Below are positions 26,413-33,284 of a stretch of 64,000 nucleotides of DNA, piece after piece. The position numbers were made by a program, and so were the translations under genes. Within the stretch, counting starts at the first letter, position 1. Each line of letters starts with the position of its first letter. The notes beneath the pieces are model-generated. The model did not search any database. It was given only the letters and a program-made list of their open reading frames with translations, and had not been told where the DNA came from. Source of the DNA: Pseudomonadota bacterium (lineage in GTDB: Bacteria; Babelota; Babeliae; Babelales; CAIQNR01); NCBI GenBank assembly GCA_027487215.1, contig JAIYDZ010000007.1, forward strand, positions 1 to 64,000, read 5' to 3'.

Positions 26413-27111
26413 GTGGCTATGATGCAAGAACTGAAGCGTGAACCAATTGATGGATGGTGGGGTGAACTGAAGCAAAACAAACTTATGTTTGCGTTGTTTG
26501 GTTTGTTGCTCTTTTCCCTTGTAGGCGTTGGTGGATGGAAACTAAGGTCGTGGTATCTCGAGCGTAAAGAATCTGCGGGCCAAGAGGCTTTCAGTCAAGC
26601 GCTTCATGAATATCACACTGCGGTGTACAATGCGATGTCAGGTAAAACTGAAGCAAAGCAGTGGGATGATACGCAGTTGATTTTTCAAGATGTTTCTCAA
26701 AAATATGCAGGTACTGCATACGGAAAGTTTGCTCGCGTTTTTCAAGCAGATGTTCTTGCAAGAGAAGGTAAGATTGATCAAGCAGTGAATCTTCTTGAAG
26801 AAGCACTCAAAGACATTGATTCAAAAACTCCAGGGTATTACCTTTTTGCAACTAAAATTGCGTTACTGCAGTTTGATGCTGGCAATACTGAGGATGCGCT
26901 TGAACGACTGACCAAGCTTTCACAAGATACAACCAATCCAGATAAAGACATGGCGACTTTCTTCTTAGGCTATCATTACTGGGCCAAAGAAGACTATGCG
27001 CGTGTTCTTGAACTATGGGATGGCTTTAAAGAATCTAATCAGTCACAAGATGCAAATAAAGTTTCTCAGTGGGCGTTACTTGCTCAAGTAAAACTTGCAC
27101 AAATCTCGTAA
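26413..27111 (+). CDS. Membrane-anchored TPR-like protein (YfgM/Tol-Pal-associated type)
   Basis: One N-terminal transmembrane helix (KLMFALFGLLLFSLVGVGGWKL, about residues 25-46) is followed by a helical periplasmic part with TPR-like pairs (FARVFQADVLAREGKIDQAVNLLEEAL and TKIALLQFDAGNTEDALERL). This resembles YfgM, an ancillary subunit of the Sec translocon; the match is architectural only. The GTG at 26413 and ATGs at 26419 and 26422 are all possible starts; AAGGAC fits 26419 best. It lies between rpmF and gltX, 15-45 bases from each, so co-transcription is likely. Confidence 0.65.
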   Translation: MAMMQELKREPIDGWWGELKQNKLMFALFGLLLFSLVGVGGWKLRSWYLERKESAGQEAFSQALHEYHTAVYNAMSGKTEAKQWDDTQLIFQDVSQKYAGTAYGKFARVFQADVLAREGKIDQAVNLLEEALKDIDSKTPGYYLFATKIALLQFDAGNTEDALERLTKLSQDTTNPDKDMATFFLGYHYWAKEDYARVLELWDGFKESNQSQDANKVSQWALLAQVKLAQIS

Positions 27112-27134
27112 TGGTGTTGTAAGGATTGCATAGC

Positions 27135-28544
27135 ATGAAGACTCACATAACACCTCGTGTAAGATTTGCCCCGTCTCCGACGGGGAATTTGCATATTGGG
27201 GGTATGCGTACTGCGCTTTTTAATTGGTTATATGCACGCAACGTGGGCGGTGCTTTTTTAATTCGTGTGGAAGACACTGATAGAGAGCGTTCACGTGACG
27301 AGTTTATGCAATCTCAACTTGCAGCACTTAAATGGTGTGGAATTGAATCTGATGAACCGTTGGTGTTTCAATCAAAGCGTACTGATGTCTATCAATCTGT
27401 TATTGAAAAACTTCTTTCTGAAAAAAAAGCTTATCGTTGTTTTTGTTCTCCCGAAGCTGTTGAATCACGTATTCGTGCTTCAGGAGTGACAGAGGAACAT
27501 TTTGCATACGATGGGTTTTGTAAAACTGCTGATCAAAATCCAGCACGCAGATCGTTTGTTATTCGTGTTGCGTTTCCTGAAGATATTACAGAGCTTGTGG
27601 TATCTGATTTAATTCGTGGAACGGTGACGTTTGATGCGTCGTTGTTTGACGATTTTATTATTGCGCGTCCTGATGGCTCACCAATGTATAATTTTGCAGT
27701 GGTGGTCGATGATGCGTTTCAAAAAATTACTCATGTCATTCGCGGTGAAGAACATTTGGGAAACACTCCCAAACAGATCATCTTATATCGTGCTTTAGGG
27801 CTTACGCCTCCGCAATTTGCACATATTCCTCTCATTTTAAGTCCTGATGGTGGAAAGTTAAGCAAGCGTGATGGTGCTGTCGATGTCCTTGCCTACAAGC
27901 AGGAAGGCTATCTTTCTGATGCGTTGGTTAACTATATGGTTCGTCTAGGTTGGTCGCATGGTGATCAGGAACTGTTTACAAAAGAAGAGTTGATTAAGTA
28001 CTTTTGCCTAGAAGCAGTAGGCAAAAAAGGCGCTGTTTTTGACATGCACAAGTTACAATGGATCAATGCGACGTATATTAAACAGTTATCGGCGGCTCAG
28101 TGTTGTGAGTGGATTGTTGCTGACGTGATGCCAGAACTTTCTGGGCGTACACTGCGTTGGAGTGATGCTGACCGTGTTATGGCTGTCGGTCTTTACAAGG
28201 AGCGTATCAAAACAGGAAAAGAACTGTGCGATGCGTTGGTGACTCTTCATGAGGGTCCCCGTGAATACGTTGAGGCTGATGTGGCACAATGGATGACGCC
28301 TGATGCCCGTGGTATGGTGACCGAGTTGATACAACGTTTATCAAGCATTGATCAGTGGACAAAGGATCAGATCACGCCGGTAATTAATGAGGTGTGTACG
28401 CAGTCGGGAGTCAAGCTTGTTTCGCTTGCACAACCAATTCGTATTGCGCTGACTGGTGGGACACACAGTCCTGGTGTTTTTGATCTGTTGGTACTTGTCG
28501 GAAAAACAGAAACTCTTAATCGTCTGCATGCCGTACTGCGTTAA
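27135..28544 (+). CDS. gltX: Glutamyl-tRNA synthetase
   Basis: Charges tRNA-Glu (and, in organisms with GatCAB, also tRNA-Gln) with glutamate. The class I HIGH motif is in FAPSPTGNLHIGG and the KMSKS equivalent is LSKRDGA. A Cys-x-Cys ... Tyr-x-x-x-Cys zinc-like site (CFCSPE ... YDGFC) is present. A C-terminal anticodon-binding helical domain completes 469 residues, the usual size. The ATG at 27135 follows AAGGA; an in-frame TTG lies nine bases earlier. Whether it is discriminating cannot be told without seeing glnS or gatCAB. Confidence 0.95.
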   Translation: MKTHITPRVRFAPSPTGNLHIGGMRTALFNWLYARNVGGAFLIRVEDTDRERSRDEFMQSQLAALKWCGIESDEPLVFQSKRTDVYQSVIEKLLSEKKAYRCFCSPEAVESRIRASGVTEEHFAYDGFCKTADQNPARRSFVIRVAFPEDITELVVSDLIRGTVTFDASLFDDFIIARPDGSPMYNFAVVVDDAFQKITHVIRGEEHLGNTPKQIILYRALGLTPPQFAHIPLILSPDGGKLSKRDGAVDVLAYKQEGYLSDALVNYMVRLGWSHGDQELFTKEELIKYFCLEAVGKKGAVFDMHKLQWINATYIKQLSAAQCCEWIVADVMPELSGRTLRWSDADRVMAVGLYKERIKTGKELCDALVTLHEGPREYVEADVAQWMTPDARGMVTELIQRLSSIDQWTKDQITPVINEVCTQSGVKLVSLAQPIRIALTGGTHSPGVFDLLVLVGKTETLNRLHAVLR

Positions 28545-28579
28545 ATCGTTAATGATGTAACATGCAGGGGGCTCGGTCA

Positions 28580-29554
28580 ATGAAGTATGCTTTTATCTTT
28601 CCAGGTTATGGAAATCAGTTTGTTGGTATGGCAAAAGAATTTTATGATGTGTCTCGCAGTATGCAAGAACATTTTGAAGAGGCTGCCAACTGTCTTGATA
28701 AAAATTTTGTAAAACTCTGTTTTGCATCGTCTGATGCAGATATCTCTCTTCCAGAAAATGCCTATCTTTCTCTTTTTTTAATTTCACATTCAATCGCAAC
28801 TATTTTAAAAGAACAGGGCATTGAGCCGTCAGTGGTTGCTGGGTATGACATTGGTGAATATGCTGCCGTAGCGACAGCGGGTGGAATTACTCTTCCTGAC
28901 GCGGTTTATCTTCTTAAAAAATATGCAACGCTCTATCAAGAAATTTTAAAAGCACGTAATTATGAAGCATTACGTATTCATAGAACTGATGCAGAAAAAA
29001 TAAAAGCATTATGTGCACAGTGTGCCAGCGGTGCTAACGTTTCATTTATTTCAGTGCAAGAGGATCAAGAGCAGGTAATTATTGCAGGAACTTCTGAATC
29101 AATTGGATGTGTCAAAGCACATATTCAGAAGGAGGCTATTGGTATTGTAAGTGCGGTGCCACTTGGCGGTGGACTGCATTCTCCGTTAATGGATGAAGTA
29201 CTTAAAACGATGCGTATGTATCTTGAAAAAGTAGACTTTAAAGACACCACGATCCCTTTTATTGCAAGTGTTACTGGTCAAGCGCTTACTGAAGGTGACA
29301 AAGTAAGAGCTGCCGTTATGCAGCAAATTCATGCGTCTTTGCAATGGAAAAAAGTCGTAGACGGCTGTGCATTTTGTGAAGTATTAGTAATCTGTGGACC
29401 GGGCGACGGTTTGGTTGATCATTTAAAAGCAGCGTATCCAGACAAAAAGGTGTATGCTATCACGACAATTAATCAGATGAATGAACTACTTTTACATGCT
29501 GGTAAATCGCTTATCCAAAAAGAAGAAGGAGACGACAGTGCACAACAAATCTGA
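28580..29554 (+). CDS. FabD-like protein lacking the catalytic serine
   Basis: The fold is that of malonyl-CoA:ACP transacylase: FPGYGNQ (for FPGQGSQ) near the N-terminus, the GxSxGE elbow, LGGGLHSPLM with the catalytic-type His200, and a GPG...L end. However, the elbow reads GYDIGEYAA, so Asp90 replaces the nucleophile (E. coli Ser92). Tyr115 stands where E. coli Arg117 binds the malonyl carboxylate. The frame is intact over 324 residues, so it is not an ordinary pseudogene. Transacylase activity is very unlikely; a scaffold or binding role is inferred. It overlaps the ACP-like gene by 17 bases. The ATG at 28580 is chosen over an upstream in-frame start at 28562. Confidence 0.82.
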   Translation: MKYAFIFPGYGNQFVGMAKEFYDVSRSMQEHFEEAANCLDKNFVKLCFASSDADISLPENAYLSLFLISHSIATILKEQGIEPSVVAGYDIGEYAAVATAGGITLPDAVYLLKKYATLYQEILKARNYEALRIHRTDAEKIKALCAQCASGANVSFISVQEDQEQVIIAGTSESIGCVKAHIQKEAIGIVSAVPLGGGLHSPLMDEVLKTMRMYLEKVDFKDTTIPFIASVTGQALTEGDKVRAAVMQQIHASLQWKKVVDGCAFCEVLVICGPGDGLVDHLKAAYPDKKVYAITTINQMNELLLHAGKSLIQKEEGDDSAQQI

Positions 29555-29780
29555 TATTACCGCCAAGGTTATTGAAACAGTTGCGCAGCATCTTTCGCGT
29601 GATATGGATTCAATTATTCCGGCAACACGCTTTGAAGATCTTGGTGCCGATGAGTTTGATATGCTTGAACTTGTCATGAAATGGGAAGATGAGTTTGAGC
29701 TGGTTATTGAAGATGATGAACTACCACAGTTTGTATCGGTTGAGGCTGTGACTGAGTATATTGCACAGAGAAAAGGGTAG
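29538..29780 (+). CDS. Acyl-carrier-protein-like protein lacking the phosphopantetheine serine
   Basis: The helix layout and length (80 residues) are those of ACP. The usual D-S-L attachment site reads DLGADEFDMLELVM here, so Glu39 replaces the Ser that carries 4'-phosphopantetheine; the codon is GAG at 29652-29654. The flanking GAD and ELVM residues that bind partner enzymes are kept. Holo-ACP cannot form in the normal way. Start: GTG at 29538 with AGAAGGAG upstream; a longer frame from 29481 lies inside the FabD-like gene and is not credible. It is followed by a terminator and fold-back copy D. Confidence 0.83.
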   Translation: MHNKSDITAKVIETVAQHLSRDMDSIIPATRFEDLGADEFDMLELVMKWEDEFELVIEDDELPQFVSVEAVTEYIAQRKG

Positions 29781-29805
29781 TATACAAACTTATACGATGT
29801 TTTTG

Positions 29806-29835
29806 TGGGCTGCAGTAAATGCGGCCCATTTTTTT
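29806..29835 (+). terminator. Terminator after the ACP-like gene
   Basis: TGGGCTGCA pairs with TGCGGCCCA across GTAAA, followed by a run of T. Sequence and flank (to about 29880) match the grpE terminator region at 16626-16697. Confidence 0.82.
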
Positions 29836-29847
29836 ATAAATAACATG

Positions 29848-30463
29848 TTTTCAAAACAAATTTTTGGATAATTTTTTAAAATACATATCTTCTTATTCAC
29901 GTTTCTTCTTTCATCACACCTAAGGGGTCCCTCCGCGGGACAGCGCCAAAGAGGGTTCTAGTAAATCCCTTTGGAATCCGTACTTTTTAAATGCGACGCG
30001 CAGAATGCTTACGAAGAATCGCTCCGCAATTTTGTCGTTGGCATGCCGCGCTGATGATGCACCTTACTTAATTATTTTCAATATACTGTCAGAGCTTGTT
30101 AATTAGTAAAAGTCGACGAATCTACCACTAGCTATGGCCATAAGCCAAAACCACTGGAATTGGTAAAAACGGACCGTGTACAAAAAGTCCACATAAGCGC
30201 GAAATGCATCCGTCTACGTTAAAACTTCGTCGGACTTTGGGCGTTAAATTGCGTCAGCCCGAGGAAGCTGAAAGCGAAAACGGGTCGCGTTGTATTAAAA
30301 AAGAGATGGGGGTCTAGGGGGGTTAAATCTGGAACCCCCGCTAGTGCTGCACGCAAGGTGCCCTACCAACTGGAAGTTGAAAGAAAATAATAATTAGAAA
30401 AAGAATAGGGTTTGGAAAAGACTTAGAATTTTAAAAAATTATACAAAAAATTTGTTTTGAAAA
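29848..30463. repeat. Fold-back intergenic repeat, copy D, with outer termini on both sides
   Basis: The left outer end TTTTCAAAACAAATTTTTGG (29848 on) reappears in reverse complement as CAAAAAATTTGTTTTGAAAA ending at 30463, giving a ~616-bp element. Inside are the left arm with GCGACGCGCAGAATGCTTAC (29993 on) and the middle segment with AATTGGTAAAAACGGACCG. The altered right arm has a long new hairpin (30207-30280) in place of ACAGC/GCTGT. A right block is nearly identical to copy B. It sits between convergent genes and accounts for most of the 29781-30541 gap. Confidence 0.85.
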
Positions 30464-30477
30464 AAATCTCTTTTATA

Positions 30478-30509
30478 AAAAAACAAGCCCCGGTTGCCCG
30501 GGACCTGTT
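30478..30509 (-). terminator. Terminator of the porin-like gene
   Basis: On the minus strand a 12-bp stem with two G-U pairs (AACAGGTCCCGG / CCGGGGCTTGTT) encloses a GCAA tetraloop and is followed by TTTTTTT. Confidence 0.88.
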
Positions 30510-30541
30510 TTGTACTAGTTTTGTTTGCTTTTAGAAAAAGC

Positions 30542-32098
30542 TTAGAAGCTTGCGCCCATTGACAAGTGAACTGTCCATAGGTCGAAAGCATTGTTGTCGT
30601 CGCCGCTGAATGAAGCGCCGCCACCAACTGCAATCATAGGATTCCATTCACTGTCAGCCCATGTGTAACCGAGGTTACCATAAACTTGGTGTGACATTGC
30701 TGCTTTTGCAAGACCTGAGTCTTTGTTTAAAGCTGCTTCAGTAATAGAAGTTGCAGCTGCAAATGGGTTTACTGCTGTACCAGCAACGTTGAAACCGTTT
30801 GTTAGAACGTCAACTGCGTTGTTTCCGTCATGAGCTGCAGCTAATGGATCGTTTCCACCATCATCTGCTTCATAACCCCAGAAGCCATATTTGCTTCCAG
30901 CAATTGTATCAACCCACTCTTTGTGTTCTTCTTTTGAATGTCCACGAAGTCCGTAACCAGCGTCAACAATGAAGTTGCCATTGGTGTAATGAAGCATAAA
31001 GTCAGCTTCGTACACAACATTCATAGCAATTTTTGCTTGCAATGAAGTGATATTGCCAGCTCTGTAAAGTTTTCCTGCATAGTTATCGCCTACTGCAGTA
31101 AATTCTTTGATTAAAGTATAACGGCTACCAACACCATTGGTTGTGAAATCGTAAGTACGACGCATTGTTCTTTTGAAAGTGGTAAACACATCAGCTCTCA
31201 TATGAGCAGAAAGGTTGTGTTCATCTTTTTCATAAAGGTTCATGTGACCGTCTACGCGTCCACCAAGACCATGACGTCCTGCTGTTCCTACGTTAGGTTC
31301 AAATGCATATTCTGCATCTGTTGCACCGTTACCGTTAAACACACCAAGAAGACCGAGTCCAAAATGAGCGTTTTCTTTGTTAATAACGTTATAACCTAAA
31401 ACAGCTTTAGTGTTACCAACTTTGGTAATTGATTGTTCGCCATCAACTTTGTTGTAGGTTGAAACTTGCAAATCACCGATAACTTTGTCGCCCTTAAGAG
31501 CTCCAATAGCGGTAGTATAGGTAGTTGTTACTGCACCATCGCCATCAATAACATCATCTCCAATTGAAGTGTCAGAAGTTCTTACTGTTTCTTCTAAGCC
31601 CATATCCCATTTGGTATGAACAATTGGAAGGTTCATATCAAGGTAAAGGCCTTCCCAGAGGTCGCCAAGTCCGATATAAAGATCAAGGTTTCCTGAGAAA
31701 GTTCTAACTTTTGGAGAAGCAGTAATTGTTGAATCAAAAGATTCACCAAGTCCGAGGTGCACTGCAAAAATATCAGTTTTACCTGTTGTAGAGGTACTTG
31801 TACCAGCTGCAGCGGTCGCAACAGGTCCGACTACCATGCTAGATGTTCCGTTGAAGAACAAGTACTCAGCAATTGAACTACGGTCAAAGTTTTGTGAGTA
31901 TTCTGAATGAGATGAGAATACTGCGTAAAAACCTTCAGCGTCAAAAAGGTTTGTGCGTCCAGCGTGTTGAATTAACCCGTTTGAAGCGCCGTTACCAAGA
32001 CCGCCGAGGAAGAAGCTGCGTCCAACTGTATTAGTTGCTTGCACTGCTGTGCTTACAAGTAACAAAATTGAAAACAGGCCTTTCATAGCTTGTTTCAT
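30542..32098 (-). CDS. Porin-like outer-membrane protein
   Basis: A 518-residue protein with signal peptide (MKQAMKGLFSILLLVSTAVQA), alternating-pattern strands throughout and a terminal Phe (HLSMGASF), the standard signature of outer-membrane barrels. It is longer than, and only loosely similar to, the cassette barrel proteins at 10-16 kb. Recurring blocks are FYAVFSSHSEYSQNFDRSSIAEYLFF and LYLDMNLPIVHTKW. The ATG at 32098 follows AAAGGGAG; the longer start at 32149 would spoil the signal peptide. Own terminator downstream. Probably an abundant surface protein; substrate unknown. Confidence 0.78.
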   Translation of the reverse strand: MKQAMKGLFSILLLVSTAVQATNTVGRSFFLGGLGNGASNGLIQHAGRTNLFDAEGFYAVFSSHSEYSQNFDRSSIAEYLFFNGTSSMVVGPVATAAAGTSTSTTGKTDIFAVHLGLGESFDSTITASPKVRTFSGNLDLYIGLGDLWEGLYLDMNLPIVHTKWDMGLEETVRTSDTSIGDDVIDGDGAVTTTYTTAIGALKGDKVIGDLQVSTYNKVDGEQSITKVGNTKAVLGYNVINKENAHFGLGLLGVFNGNGATDAEYAFEPNVGTAGRHGLGGRVDGHMNLYEKDEHNLSAHMRADVFTTFKRTMRRTYDFTTNGVGSRYTLIKEFTAVGDNYAGKLYRAGNITSLQAKIAMNVVYEADFMLHYTNGNFIVDAGYGLRGHSKEEHKEWVDTIAGSKYGFWGYEADDGGNDPLAAAHDGNNAVDVLTNGFNVAGTAVNPFAAATSITEAALNKDSGLAKAAMSHQVYGNLGYTWADSEWNPMIAVGGGASFSGDDNNAFDLWTVHLSMGASF

Positions 32099-32477
32099 AT
32101 AAAACTCCCTTTTAACCCCAAGTGGGGCAAAGATTATGTAGATTAACACTGTATTGATGAGAAATTCACAACAGAATGTTGCAACCTAAGATGTACTTTC
32201 TCTTTTTAATTCTGTTTCTGCTTCCTCCTTTCCTTTTTTTTCTTCTGTAGATAACTACATGTTTTCTTTACTACTTTTTTTTACCTAATGCATAACATTA
32301 AGCTTACTGACACGCTAATATATTTCAAACGACAAGTCAACCGTCAACATGCAAGAGTCGACTTATCTAACGGTTCCAATTATAATCAGCATCGAAAAAA
32401 AAAGTAAAGATGCTGTAATCTCATTGCGTGATTATGGGCTATTTTAGCATATAATACATTTTGGGAAGGGCCTTGGT
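32099..32477. other. Divergent intergenic region with pyrimidine tract and uppP -10
   Basis: A gap between the porin-like gene (minus) and uppP (plus). A C/T-rich tract spans about 32195-32250. A consensus TATAAT is at 32450-32455, 22 bases before the uppP ATG, though no good -35 is visible. No operator is recognised. Confidence 0.5.
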
Positions 32478-33257
32478 ATGGTTGCTCTGATCATTCATAT
32501 TTTTATACAAATTGTGTTTGAAAGTTTGCCAGTCAGTAGTTCGGGACATGTGTTACTTTTTTCACGCGTCGCGCGCGCGATGGGGTCATCGTTTGAGACT
32601 GGTGTCGTTCCTGATGGTTTTGATTTTGTGTTGCATGGATCAACGATTGTGATTGTTGGACTCTATTTTTTTACTCCATGGTGGCAGTATCTGTGTGATT
32701 TTGTCAAAGGTAAGCAGTACGCTGTGCGCATCGTGCTTTTGTGTGTGTTTGCCGATCTGATAACTGCAGTGTGGTTTGTTCTGTTTAAACTGGTACCGAT
32801 TTTTGATTTTCCTTTGTGGGTCGGTTTTGCAGTAACTACGTATGCACTGTTTGCAACTCGATGGATAAAAGGTCCTGAACGTACTGAACTTACTTTAAAA
32901 GATGCTCTGGTGTTAGGTTGTGCACAAGGCCTGGCATTGCTTCCTGGTATTTCACGATTTGGGTTAACGCTTGTGTGTGCCCGCTGGATGGGATTTTCCT
33001 GGTTCAAGTCAGCTGAGTATTCATGGCTTATTGCATGGCCTTTAATGGCGGCTGGATTGATGTGGGGCTCGTTTACGATGTATCGTGCAGGGACACTTTT
33101 ACAACTCTTGCAGCCACCGGTGGCCTGTAGTATTTTGATAGCAACCTGTTTTTCTTGGGTTGTGTACCGGTTAGTAATGAAGAGTATCAATCGTGGACAC
33201 CTCTGGAAATTTGGGTGGTATCTCATTATTCCGCTGCTGTGTGCGGTGGTGTTCTAA
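32478..33257 (+). CDS. uppP: Undecaprenyl-diphosphatase UppP (BacA)
   Basis: An integral membrane phosphatase that recycles undecaprenyl pyrophosphate for peptidoglycan export. The conserved block FESLPVSSSGH (residues ~13-23) and the second motif LLPGISRFGLT are both present, with eight or so hydrophobic helices. It has 259 residues, slightly shorter than the ~270 of E. coli. GGGAAGGG precedes the ATG. The family E-x3-E motif has Gln at the first position (QIVFE); this should be noted but does not by itself imply inactivity. ftsK starts 27 bases downstream. Confidence 0.9.
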   Translation: MVALIIHIFIQIVFESLPVSSSGHVLLFSRVARAMGSSFETGVVPDGFDFVLHGSTIVIVGLYFFTPWWQYLCDFVKGKQYAVRIVLLCVFADLITAVWFVLFKLVPIFDFPLWVGFAVTTYALFATRWIKGPERTELTLKDALVLGCAQGLALLPGISRFGLTLVCARWMGFSWFKSAEYSWLIAWPLMAAGLMWGSFTMYRAGTLLQLLQPPVACSILIATCFSWVVYRLVMKSINRGHLWKFGWYLIIPLLCAVVF

Positions 33258-33284
33258 AAGATTTTTAAAAAAGGGGAGAAGGGT

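Noticed and set aside
28580-29780. Calling the FabD/ACP pair ordinary fabD and acpP
   Set aside because: The essential serines are absent in both, so the standard enzyme names would mislead.
16664-30463. CRISPR array
   Set aside because: The repeats are long, dispersed between genes and fold back on themselves; there are no short regular repeats with spacers and no cas genes.
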